From assembly GCA_048498155.1 (NCBI GenBank), contig JBEHYN010000007.1, positions 1-64,000 of the forward strand: DNA of 64,000 bases. Direction: 5' to 3'. Origin of the DNA: BOG-938 sp048498155 (GTDB lineage: Bacteria; Pseudomonadota; Alphaproteobacteria; Caulobacterales; Caulobacteraceae). Both the position numbers and the translations under genes were made by a program. A model generated the notes under the pieces. That model saw only the letters and a program-made list of their open reading frames with translations, was not told where the DNA came from and ran no database searches. This document shows, one piece after another, positions 1 to 8,015 of the stretch. Each line of letters begins with the position of its first letter. Position 1 is the stretch's first letter.

Positions 1-187
1 ACCAGAACAACACAGCCAGACGCCCGCCCTAAGCGTCACACCAGGCCCATATCCATCAAGACCAGGGCGTCGGGCAGCGACTATCGCAAAGCTCCCGCTA
101 CGCGGTGGAGGACGAACGTTAGATTTCACCATCCCCTCATCGCTCCGTTCAGAACGTCTCGTTGTCCGCAATGCACCGACCCCATCT
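1..187. other. Left-edge non-coding stretch
   Basis: I see no supportable gene here. A minus-strand reading ending near position 36 spells LPDALVLMDMGLV then stop. It resembles a receiver-domain fragment of a response regulator, but it is only about 14 codons long, has a stop just upstream, and could be chance or a decayed remnant. Confidence 0.4.
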
Positions 188-982
188 TCAGAGGTTCGCG
201 CCCGTCTCCAGCAGCGACTTCAGGTCGCTGAGGATCCAGTTCCAGCCGCCGCCGCCCTGGTCGGAGAACTTGCTGGTGACCATGCCGGCTCCAATCGGCG
301 CGCCGGTTAAGTCGTGGGTCACGGTCAGGCGGACGAAGCCGCCGGGGGTCGGGGCAATCTCCCAGGTGATGCGGGTGAAGCCCTCGGCCTGGGTCTGGTC
401 GGTGAACAGGAACCGGTAGGTCTGCACCAGCTTGTGCGGCGGATCGACCTCGATCACCTCGCCGTCGATGATGATGTCGGCCAGACCCATGGCGCGCATC
501 CCTTCGTTCGAACGGACCACAAACGCGCCGCCGGGGCGCAGGTCGTATTCGGACATCGCCTTGTAGCCATATCGCCCCGTCCACTCCGGCGTGGTGATCG
601 CCTCCCACACCGTCTGGGCCGGCGCCTTGATGTAGATCTCGAACACCTTGATCGTCGTCTCGCTCATCGTCTGCTCCAATTGCGCCTTGAGGCTGGTGAG
701 CGCCGACACGGGACGCTCGGTGTATTTGTCGATCCAGCGGTCATGGATCAGCCGGACCGGGACGGCGTTCAGGAAGTGCAGCTTCTCCCGCCCGGATCGG
801 CGGGTGACGACGATGCCCGCGTCTTCAAGCACGCGCAGGTGTTTCATCACCCCGAAGCGCGTCATGTCCACCGCATCCGCGAGGTCCGAGAGCGTCCGCC
901 CGTCGCGCGCGAATAGGCGGTCGAGAAGAAGCCGCCGGGTGGGATCGGCCAGAGCTTTGAAGACCAGGTCGTCGTCGGTCAC
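188..982 (-). CDS. ArsR-family HTH regulator fused to SRPBCC (AHSA1-like) domain
   Basis: The protein has 264 aa and a GTG start. Residues about 1-95 form an ArsR-type winged helix, with the typical opening FKALADPTRRLLLDRL and a recognition region DMTRFGVMKHLRVLEDAGIV. Residues about 112-262 form an SRPBCC/AHSA1 helix-grip domain (IYIKAPAQTVWEAITTPEW), which in this superfamily binds hydrophobic ligands. The fusion suggests a one-component ligand-responsive repressor, but the ligand cannot be read from sequence. An inverted repeat just upstream of the start (995-1010) is a probable autoregulatory operator. The next gene on the same strand is a phosphoesterase whose stop lies 31 bp upstream, so the two could share transcripts. 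Confidence 0.9.
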   Translation of the reverse strand: MTDDDLVFKALADPTRRLLLDRLFARDGRTLSDLADAVDMTRFGVMKHLRVLEDAGIVVTRRSGREKLHFLNAVPVRLIHDRWIDKYTERPVSALTSLKAQLEQTMSETTIKVFEIYIKAPAQTVWEAITTPEWTGRYGYKAMSEYDLRPGGAFVVRSNEGMRAMGLADIIIDGEVIEVDPPHKLVQTYRFLFTDQTQAEGFTRITWEIAPTPGGFVRLTVTHDLTGAPIGAGMVTSKFSDQGGGGWNWILSDLKSLLETGANL

Positions 983-994
983 GCGCCTTAATAG

Positions 995-1010
995 GTGACT
1001 ATATGGTCAC
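995..1010 (-). promoter_or_regulatory. Probable ArsR operator (inverted repeat)
   Basis: GTGAC and GTCAC arms are separated by 6 AT-rich bases, centred about 20 bp before the GTG start of the ArsR-SRPBCC gene. Its position and symmetry fit an autorepressor site of this family. The assignment is inferred from symmetry and location only. Confidence 0.5.
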
Positions 1011-1013
1011 GTG

Positions 1014-2312
1014 TCAAGCCCCGGCGGGCAAGCACTTCAGCGCCCGCTCGTGCAGGCGGCAGGTGGCGACAATGCGATCCTCCGCGTCGTGGAAGGCGCC
1101 CGCCCAGTCCTCGCCTTGGCGCTCCAGAACCAGATAGCCAAAGCGGTCGAAGGTCAGGAAATCCGCCACCATGCCGTCAGACCTGCGCGGCCCGGAACGG
1201 ATGCGTGGAATGTCGGCCGGCTCGCCTATGTCCCCGCCCGTGCCCACCACCAGTTGGGCGGGCCGATCAGGCCCGAAGGACATCGCGGCGAAATCGTGGA
1301 TATGGCCCGATACCACCATCTGCACGCCGCCCAGAGCCTTGCCGCGCACCGCCGCCTGTTCGGTGGCGTTGATGCCGATTTCAACCGGATTGAACGGTGG
1401 CGCCCGAGCCACAGGAACGAGGCCCCAGATCGGACGGTGGGTGACGATCCAGCCCTTGCCCTGATCAAGCCCAGGGCGCATGGCCTCGATCTGTTTGGCG
1501 AAATTCGCGACGCTCCAGGGGGGCGCGGACCGGTCAACGGTGCTAGCGCTGTCCAGCACATAGAGGTTCAGACCGCCGATATCCACGGCGAAGGGCGCGG
1601 CTTGAACCGCGCAGGCCAGCGGCGTGGCGGCGGCGTCCAGCAGGGCGTACCAACCCTCTCCGCCCCGGTCGCAGGACTCGTGATTGCCCCGCACAAACAC
1701 CCAGGGCGCAGCCGCCAACAGGGGCGCCGCCGGCTGGAAAAACTCGGTCTGCCAGGTTGCCCAATTGTCGCCGTAGGGACTGCCCATGCAGGCGAGGTTC
1801 AACGGGGGGCAGGGGTTTTCGCGGTAGTAGTAGTCCCCCACATGGATCACCAGATCCGGCTTTTGCGCCGCCGCCAGACGAGCCACCTCAGCGAAGGGCC
1901 AGGCCTTGGCGTCGTTGCAGGATTGGGCCAGGACGCCCTGGATGCGGCAACCGCTATCGCCCAGAAACACAATCCGCTGCGGGGCCTTGCCCGGCGCGGG
2001 CAGGATCTGCCCCGCCACCGACAGACTGCGCATGTCGGCCGGCAGGGTCAGTTCGCAAACCGTAGGAAACCGCTCATCCGCCTCGCGCCTCAGCGCCATG
2101 GCGCGCGGGGCGCCGTCAACGACGGCCGCTGGGCAAAGGCCGTCCAGCGCCGCGATGCGCACCTGCGCGCCTTGCCCGGTCAACTGAACCCAGGCGGCGG
2201 GCCGCCAACCGCTGCGGTCAGCCTTGGCCGAGGGCGCGCAGCCGGCCAGCAGCAGAACGGCGGCGAGGCCACGCAAAGACCGCAGGAGGAGAGCGGGGCC
2301 GGGCAAATTCAA
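1014..2312 (-). CDS. Calcineurin-like metallophosphoesterase, predicted lipoprotein
   Basis: The protein has 432 aa. The N-terminus has a hydrophobic signal ending in the lipobox LLAGC (Cys about 25), so the protein is probably an envelope lipoprotein. The calcineurin-like metal-site motifs appear in order: FLGDSG, HVGDYYY, RGNHESC, THRPIWG and SGHIHDF. These are the expected Asp/His/Asn ligands of a dinuclear metal phosphoesterase. The start is a TTG codon preceded closely by AGGAG, and a second in-frame TTG two codons later is also possible. The substrate is unknown. It precedes the ArsR-SRPBCC gene on the same strand. Confidence 0.85.
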   Translation of the reverse strand: MNLPGPALLLRSLRGLAAVLLLAGCAPSAKADRSGWRPAAWVQLTGQGAQVRIAALDGLCPAAVVDGAPRAMALRREADERFPTVCELTLPADMRSLSVAGQILPAPGKAPQRIVFLGDSGCRIQGVLAQSCNDAKAWPFAEVARLAAAQKPDLVIHVGDYYYRENPCPPLNLACMGSPYGDNWATWQTEFFQPAAPLLAAAPWVFVRGNHESCDRGGEGWYALLDAAATPLACAVQAAPFAVDIGGLNLYVLDSASTVDRSAPPWSVANFAKQIEAMRPGLDQGKGWIVTHRPIWGLVPVARAPPFNPVEIGINATEQAAVRGKALGGVQMVVSGHIHDFAAMSFGPDRPAQLVVGTGGDIGEPADIPRIRSGPRRSDGMVADFLTFDRFGYLVLERQGEDWAGAFHDAEDRIVATCRLHERALKCLPAGA

Positions 2313-2442
2313 CGCTCCTGAGGTAAAGCCTAGGCAAAGCGGGCTTGAGGCCCAGGGTCAAGGCCATTGGTGCGAAGGCCCATCTCTGGCGCCGGACCCG
2401 GCGGGGGGCTAAGGGTGAGGCAAGACCGAGGAGAATCAGCGG

Positions 2443-3594
2443 ATGGAAGGCGCGCAGGGCGTCCGCGGCAGGCAATCGGCCCAGACCCAGGGGGCCGCTC
2501 AGACCTCGCGCGCGCCAATCGAACTGACGGTGGTGTCCCCGACCTTCAATGAAAAAGCCAATATCCGCCCCCTTGTGATCAAGTTGCACGAGGCCCTGGC
2601 GGGCGTGGACTGGGAAGTGATCTTCGTCGACGACAATTCGCCCGACGGCACCGCCGAGGAGGTCAAGACCCTGGCCGGCGAGGACTCGCACGTGCGCTGT
2701 CTCAAGCGGGTCGGGCGCCGGGGCCTGGCCGGAGCGGTGCTTGAAGGCGCCATGGCCAGCGCGGCGCCCTATGTGGTGGTGATCGATGCTGACCTGCAGC
2801 ACGACGAGACCATCCTGCCGAAGATGCTGCAGACCCTTCGCAGCGGGCAAACCGATCTGGTGATCGCCACCCGCTATCTAGAGCCCGAAGGATTGGCGCA
2901 GGGGCTGAGCGTTACCCGCCAGCACGGCAGCCGCCTGGCGACTTGGCTGAGCCGCCTGGTGCTCAAGACCGATATTTCCGACCCCGTCAGCGGCTTCTTC
3001 ATGGCCCGGCGCGAGGTTTGGGAGCGGGCAGGCCCCAAGCTGTCCACCGAGGGCTTCAAAGTGCTGTTCGACATCATGGCTTCGCACCCAGAGCCCCTGC
3101 GTGTAGCCGAAACGCCCTACCGATTTCGGGACCGGCAGGAGGGCGCCAGCAAACTCGATAGCCGGGTTGTGGTCGATTACCTCGGCTTGATCCTGACCAA
3201 GGCGACCAATGATGTGATACCCGCCCGCGCAATTCTGTTCGGGGTGGTCGGGGCCACGGGCATTGCGGTTCATCTGATCGCCCTGGCGATCCTGCGGCGG
3301 TTCGACGTGGATCTGCCCTTTGTCGACGCCCAGCTGATCGCGGCCCTAATCGCCATGACGTCCAACTATCTGATCAACAACGCCGTCACCTATCACGACC
3401 GGCGAAAGCGCGGCTGGGCCCTGCTAAGCGGCTATGTCCGATTCTGCGCGGCCTGCAGCGCCGGGCTGTTCGTCAATGTCGCGGTCGCTTCCTTCCTGCA
3501 TGAACGGCTGCCCATCACCCTCGTGGCCGGGGCCATCGGCGCGGCGTTTGGCGCGATCTGGAACTATGTCACCACCGCCATCGCCGTCTGGTAG
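2443..3594 (+). CDS. GT2 polyprenol-phosphate glycosyltransferase with C-terminal GtrA domain
   Basis: The protein has 383 aa. Residues about 25-250 are a GT-A fold resembling dolichol-phosphate mannosyltransferase (DPM1), with VSPTFNEKANIRPL, DDNSPDGT (63-70) and the metal-binding DADLQHDE (115-122). Residues about 260-383 form a GtrA-type four-helix membrane domain. Such fusions transfer a sugar from a nucleotide donor to polyprenyl phosphate and are thought to help present it across the membrane. The next gene is a GT39 glycosyltransferase overlapping its 3' end, which would be the natural user of the lipid-linked sugar. GAGGAGA lies upstream of the ATG. Confidence 0.9.
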   Translation: MEGAQGVRGRQSAQTQGAAQTSRAPIELTVVSPTFNEKANIRPLVIKLHEALAGVDWEVIFVDDNSPDGTAEEVKTLAGEDSHVRCLKRVGRRGLAGAVLEGAMASAAPYVVVIDADLQHDETILPKMLQTLRSGQTDLVIATRYLEPEGLAQGLSVTRQHGSRLATWLSRLVLKTDISDPVSGFFMARREVWERAGPKLSTEGFKVLFDIMASHPEPLRVAETPYRFRDRQEGASKLDSRVVVDYLGLILTKATNDVIPARAILFGVVGATGIAVHLIALAILRRFDVDLPFVDAQLIAALIAMTSNYLINNAVTYHDRRKRGWALLSGYVRFCAACSAGLFVNVAVASFLHERLPITLVAGAIGAAFGAIWNYVTTAIAVW

Positions 3595-5053
3595 CGGCGC
3601 CCAGGGCCTGTCGCCCAAAGCCTGTTTGGCCATCCTTCTGCTGGGCCTGGCGCTCCTGCGCCTGATTGGTGCGGCGGCCACGCCGCTGACCGAGGACGAG
3701 GCCTATTATCGGCTTTGGTCCCAGCATCTGCGTTTGGGCTACTACGACCACCCGCCCATGGTCGCGTGGTGGATTCGCGGCGGAATCCTGCTCGTCGGCG
3801 ACAACCCGCTGGGCGTACGCCTAGCGCCGGTCCTGGCCAGCCTGCTCGCCACACTGATCGTGTTTGATCTCGGTCGGATGCTGGGTGACGCGCGAACCGG
3901 CTTGAGGGCCGCCCTGTTCTATAACTGCACCCTGACCATCGCCGCAGCGGGCGCCCTGGCCGTGCCCGACGCTCCGGCGGGGTTGTTCTGGGCCTTGACC
4001 CTTTGGGCCCTGGCCAAGGGCAATAGCCACGGCGGATTGCGTTGGTGGGTCGCGGCGGGCGCGGCGGCGGGCTTGGCCGCCCTATCCAAGTATTCCGCCC
4101 TGTTCCTGGCCCCAGGCGCCGTCCTTTGGCTGACCCTGACCGAGCCGGGCCGCAAGGCGCTCGCGCGGCCCGGACCGTGGATCGCGGCGGCCATCGCAGT
4201 TGGCGTCTTCTCGCTCAATATCGGCTGGAACGCCGCCCACCACTGGGAAACCTTCGACAAACAGTTCGGTCGCGCGACCGTCGCACGCTTGGCGCCCCGC
4301 TACCTCGTGGAGTTTGTCGTGGGGCAGTTCCTGCTGCTGAACCCCGCCGTGGCCGTGCTGGCGGGCATCGGCGCCGTGGGCGCATGGCGCACCCGCGCCA
4401 AGGATCGCCTGGCATGGCTGATGTTGGCGAGCATGATCCCATTTTTGGCCTATCTGACTCTGCACAGCCTGCATGACCGGGTCCAGGCCCACTGGCCGGT
4501 TGCGCTCTACGCGGGCGCAGCGGCGCTGGCCGCTTGGGCGTTGGATCGGGCGCGAGGCTGGCGCGCGGTGCTGGGTCGGCTGGCTCCCTTGGGTCTGGTC
4601 CTTGGCGCCCTCGTCCAGATCCACGCGGCCCTGCCCTCAACCGATTTCGGGCCGCACGATCCGGCCCTACAGTTGCGCGGCTGGCCGGCCTTTGCTCGAT
4701 CGGTCGACGCCGCGCGGCAAGACGCCGGCGCAAGCTGGGTCGGCGCCTTCAGCTACGGCGTCAGCGCTCAGCTCCAAGCGGCCGATCACGGCGGCGCGCC
4801 CACCGCGCAGATCAATGAGCGCGAACGCTACGAGGGATTGCCCCCCCCGGTCGCACCCGATCTGAGACAGCCGGGCCTGATCGTAGACCTCGACCGTCGG
4901 CTGGATCTTGTCGCGCTGCGAACCTGCTTCGCCCAGGTCGGCCCGGTTGTTCCCATCGACCGCAGCGCCGTCCGCACGGCCGACACCCACTACGAAGCGG
5001 TGAGAGTGTCCGGCCCCCGAAATGATCTTTTGGCGCGAGGGTGCAACCGCTAG
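3566..5053 (+). CDS. GT39/ArnT-like integral membrane glycosyltransferase
   Basis: The protein has about 495 aa from the ATG at 3566, which overlaps the upstream GT2-GtrA gene by 29 bp. Longer starts back to 3434 would give a non-hydrophobic, proline-rich leader and are less likely. It is a multi-helix PMT/ArnT-type protein with the acidic motif LTEDEAYY in the first periplasmic loop and GYYDHPPMVAWW, both typical of GT39 enzymes using polyprenyl-phosphate sugars. The likely role is transfer of a sugar to lipid A, a surface polymer or protein in the periplasm. An 8-C run at 4841-4848 lies within the coding sequence. Confidence 0.87.
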   Translation: MSPPPSPSGSGAQGLSPKACLAILLLGLALLRLIGAAATPLTEDEAYYRLWSQHLRLGYYDHPPMVAWWIRGGILLVGDNPLGVRLAPVLASLLATLIVFDLGRMLGDARTGLRAALFYNCTLTIAAAGALAVPDAPAGLFWALTLWALAKGNSHGGLRWWVAAGAAAGLAALSKYSALFLAPGAVLWLTLTEPGRKALARPGPWIAAAIAVGVFSLNIGWNAAHHWETFDKQFGRATVARLAPRYLVEFVVGQFLLLNPAVAVLAGIGAVGAWRTRAKDRLAWLMLASMIPFLAYLTLHSLHDRVQAHWPVALYAGAAALAAWALDRARGWRAVLGRLAPLGLVLGALVQIHAALPSTDFGPHDPALQLRGWPAFARSVDAARQDAGASWVGAFSYGVSAQLQAADHGGAPTAQINERERYEGLPPPVAPDLRQPGLIVDLDRRLDLVALRTCFAQVGPVVPIDRSAVRTADTHYEAVRVSGPRNDLLARGCNR

Positions 5054-5077
5054 ATTTACTGCGCCAACCGCTCGCCG

Positions 5078-5092
5078 TTAACCATAGGTCAA
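5078..5092 (+). promoter_or_regulatory. Possible CtrA-like site upstream of the PLP enzyme gene
   Basis: TTAA-N7-TCAA differs by one base from the CtrA consensus TTAA-N7-TTAA and lies about 62 bp before the start at 5154. With one mismatch it could be chance. Confidence 0.25.
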
Positions 5093-5153
5093 GACCCCTC
5101 GCGCGAAGCTGGACGGGATCGTCGGCATAGCCGTCCGGCGACGAGGGCAAGTC

Positions 5154-6785
5154 TTGATTCAAAGTATCGTAGAGCTTCCGGTCGGCCTTGAGCCCGCGCC
5201 CGTCGAACAGGCGTGCGAGCCGACCGCCCACGCCCCGCCAAAGCTCCTGTCGGCGATCGGGTTGCTGACTGCAGGCGGCGACGGGCGCATCAAACTGGAT
5301 GAGACCACCGGCCTCAATCACTACGGCTGCCAGCCCTTCCCCGATGAAGGCCTTCGCGCCTTCGGGTCCTCAACCGCTTCGGTGATTTCCGTACCGGCCT
5401 ATGCCCAGGCCGAGCGGCTGACCGACCGGCTGTCGCGCGCCCTTGCCGACGGCGCGGAGCCGACCGAACTTTACGGGACCGAGCTGGGCCGCATTCGGGG
5501 CGAGTTCCTGGGCCTTATGAGCCTAAGCGATCTGGACGGCCTGGGCGTGGTCATCGCCCGGTCGGGCACCGATCTGCACCGGATCATGGCCCAGCTGGTG
5601 GGCCTGGGCGCGGGCGAGCCGCCACTGGTCATCACCTGCGAGCCCTCCGAAACCGGCAGCGGAGTCGAGCAGGCGCTCGGGGGCGAGTTGAGCGCTGGCG
5701 CCAGTCTGCGCTCGCACATTAGTCAGTTCCGGCCGGCCGGAGCCCCCCATCCCTGTCAGATCATTGTTGCGCCCAGCCGCGAGGCTGATGGCAGCCTGCG
5801 CCCGGCCGAAACGGTCGATGCAGAGATCGCCGCCCAGGCCCGCGCGGCCGCGGCATTCGGGCGGCGCGTTCTGCTGGTGTTGATGGATGTCTCAAAGACC
5901 GGCCTGATCGCGCCCAGCCTAGGCTGCGCCCTTGCGCTCAAGCAGCGGTATCCCGATCAGGTCGACATTATGGTGGACAGCTGTCAGCTACGCCTCGCCC
6001 CCACCACGGTTCGGGCCTATCTGCAGGCTGGGTTCGTGGTGGCCACCACCGGCTCCAAGTTCATGACCGGCCCGACCTTTTCTGCAGCCTTGCTGATCCC
6101 CGCCGCCTCCATGCAGCGGCTCGGCGCCCATCGCCTGCCCATGAGCTTGGCGGCGCATACCGCCAAGGCCGATTGGCCGCGGGGCTGGCCCGGCGCCGAA
6201 GCGCTGCGGGCCGAATCGAACTTGGGCCTGCTCTGCCGCTGGCAGGCGGCCCTGGACGAAATGGCGCCGTTCGCGGCCCTGCCGCCCGAACAGGTGCGCG
6301 CCTTTTTCGAAGCCTTCGCCATGGCGGCCACTGCGCGAATGGACTGCGACCCGGCCTTCCAGCGCGTGACGCAGCATCCGCTGGACCGCGCCGCCCTCAA
6401 CGCGCCGGACAGCTGGGACGCCGTACAGACCATCCATCCCTTCCTGCTGCGCGGCGCCAACGGCCTCATGAGTCCCGAGGACGCCCACGGCTTGTATCGA
6501 CTGATGGCGATGGACCTGGGGGGCTGGGCCCGCGCCGTAGGAGAGCCGCCGCTCGGCCAGGCGAACGCGAGCCTGCGGGTCCAACTCGGCCAGCCGGTCA
6601 AATGCGGCCAGCGATCCGGCGCCCCGGTCAGCGCCTTGCGCCTGTGCGCCAGCGCACGCCTGGCGGTGGACGCCTTGGCGCCCGGCGGCCGTGGTCCCCA
6701 GGCGGTGATCGACGACGCCCTGGCGGCGTTGGACAAGGCCGCCTGGGTCACCCGGCGGATGACCAGCGGCCCCTCACCCGGCTAA
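5154..6785 (+). CDS. Fold-type I PLP-dependent enzyme, function unknown
   Basis: The protein has 543 aa. The core resembles aminotransferase class V / cysteine-desulfurase-like enzymes. VDIMVDSCQLR supplies the Asp (about D275) expected to pair with the pyridine nitrogen, and TTGSKFMTG supplies the probable Schiff-base lysine (about K302). An N-terminal segment reads DETTGLNHYGCQPFPDEG and is followed by SSTASVISVPAY. I do not recognise a characterised orthologue. The gene ends 12 bp inside the 3' end of a convergent ATP-grasp gene that is coupled to a PLP decarboxylase, suggesting a shared small-molecule pathway. The ATG is the first in-frame start. Confidence 0.7.
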   Translation: MIQSIVELPVGLEPAPVEQACEPTAHAPPKLLSAIGLLTAGGDGRIKLDETTGLNHYGCQPFPDEGLRAFGSSTASVISVPAYAQAERLTDRLSRALADGAEPTELYGTELGRIRGEFLGLMSLSDLDGLGVVIARSGTDLHRIMAQLVGLGAGEPPLVITCEPSETGSGVEQALGGELSAGASLRSHISQFRPAGAPHPCQIIVAPSREADGSLRPAETVDAEIAAQARAAAAFGRRVLLVLMDVSKTGLIAPSLGCALALKQRYPDQVDIMVDSCQLRLAPTTVRAYLQAGFVVATTGSKFMTGPTFSAALLIPAASMQRLGAHRLPMSLAAHTAKADWPRGWPGAEALRAESNLGLLCRWQAALDEMAPFAALPPEQVRAFFEAFAMAATARMDCDPAFQRVTQHPLDRAALNAPDSWDAVQTIHPFLLRGANGLMSPEDAHGLYRLMAMDLGGWARAVGEPPLGQANASLRVQLGQPVKCGQRSGAPVSALRLCASARLAVDALAPGGRGPQAVIDDALAALDKAAWVTRRMTSGPSPG

Positions 6786-8015
6786 AGCCTTTCGGCGCAA
6801 CATCGCCTCAAACGCCGCGAACAGCGTCTGCATGTGCGGACGTTTGTACGGATAGAGCTCAACCGGATCGAGGGCGTGCACGATCATGCCCACGTCCGCC
6901 TCGAACACGAGCAGCTGTCCGTCGCGCGTTTCGGCGCAATCCAGGGCGTAATAGTCCAGGCCGAGCCGACGGCTGATCTCACCCAGGGCGACAGCGTGGC
7001 GCGCGGCGAAGCCCTGGTCGAAGCCAGCCATGGCCTCGGCTTCTTCCCGGCGCTTGGCGGGGCTCTCGGCCATGCCGGCGTTGAGATAATGCACCATCCA
7101 GTGATCGCCGACAGCCATGTGCGCCAGATGGGGCGTCCCGTCGAACATGGCGATACGGTACTTGCGGAAATGACCGTCCGCGCCGGCATAATCAATGAAA
7201 CGCGATAGGTAGAAACTGTCCGCCGCCGTCTCGGCCAGATATATCTTCAGGCTGAGGACGTCGTCGATCCGGGCCAGAGCCTTGCCCGCGTGGGAGCCCA
7301 CGGGGCGCACCACCAATGGGAAGCCCCCCTCCGGCAGAACCTCGCCCACAGCGGCGGCGCCCGAGGCGATCACCGCGACCGTCTGGCGATCGACCCGCAC
7401 CGTGGGCGGCAGAACCAGGCCTGGGACGCCATTCAGCTTGCGCCACAGGCGATCGCGCGACAGTTCCAGGATCGCATCGGCTGGATTAAGAACCGGCCTT
7501 GGCCAGATCAGTCCCTTGAATCGTTTCAACAGAGACTCCGTCTCGTCGGACTCGCTGATGGCGATCATCGCCACGTCGTGGTCAGGCGCCCTTTCCGGCA
7601 GAGGCAGGTCCGGGTCGGCGTATAGGCGGATGATCTGCACCGGCCGGCCGTCGAGCAGCAGTTCGATCGGCGTATTGGTCATTAGGTCGCCGCGGGCGAC
7701 GAACACCAGCAGGGTCAGACTGGCTGGTGCCGCCGACAGAGACGGCTGACGAAACAAGCGCGAATGCAGGAAGGCTGCGTCCTGGCAGGCCAGGGCCTCA
7801 TCCTTGCGTCCAATCAGCTGGTACAGCACGCCGAGGCTCATATAGGCCGAGGCGTCGGTCACATCGGCGTGCAGCCGATCGAGCTGGCCTTGCACCAAGG
7901 CCACCCCGTCGGCGCCCTCGAACACGGCGCGGATAAATCCGGCTTGGTTCGGCATATCGACCACGGATGCAGCCGGATCGATGCAACTGGGAGCCAAGGC
8001 GTTTTCGGCGATCAT
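6774..8015 (-). CDS. ATP-grasp domain protein with N-terminal helical (TPR-like) region
   Basis: The protein has 413 aa. Residues about 40-95 look TPR-like (AYMSLGVLYQLIGRKDEALACQDAAF). Residues about 180-405 resemble a RimK/D-Ala-ligase-type ATP-grasp: FPLVVRPVGSHAGKAL, a nucleotide-binding stretch; FYLSRFIDYAGADGHFRKYRIAMFDG; and a C-terminal YYALDCAETRDGQLLVFEADVGMIVHA carrying the metal-binding acidic residues. Such enzymes form acylphosphates and ligate carboxylates to amines or thiols. Its start overlaps the upstream PLP decarboxylase stop as ATGA, so translation is probably coupled and the decarboxylase product may be its amine substrate. That link is inference. Confidence 0.75.
   Translation of the reverse strand: MIAENALAPSCIDPAASVVDMPNQAGFIRAVFEGADGVALVQGQLDRLHADVTDASAYMSLGVLYQLIGRKDEALACQDAAFLHSRLFRQPSLSAAPASLTLLVFVARGDLMTNTPIELLLDGRPVQIIRLYADPDLPLPERAPDHDVAMIAISESDETESLLKRFKGLIWPRPVLNPADAILELSRDRLWRKLNGVPGLVLPPTVRVDRQTVAVIASGAAAVGEVLPEGGFPLVVRPVGSHAGKALARIDDVLSLKIYLAETAADSFYLSRFIDYAGADGHFRKYRIAMFDGTPHLAHMAVGDHWMVHYLNAGMAESPAKRREEAEAMAGFDQGFAARHAVALGEISRRLGLDYYALDCAETRDGQLLVFEADVGMIVHALDPVELYPYKRPHMQTLFAAFEAMLRRKALAG

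Noticed and set aside
36..80. Minus-strand fragment resembling the receiver domain of a response regulator
   Set aside because: Only about 14 codons, with an in-frame stop directly upstream. Too short to call a gene or pseudogene.
3434..3565. N-terminal extension of the GT39 glycosyltransferase
   Set aside because: It lies inside the GT2-GtrA coding sequence, is Pro/Ser/Cys rich and lacks homology. The ATG at 3566 gives the usual family start.
4841..4848. C8 tract in the GT39 gene as a phase-variation switch
   Set aside because: Runs of eight C are expected at times at this base composition, the gene is intact, and no repeat-length variation can be seen from one sequence.
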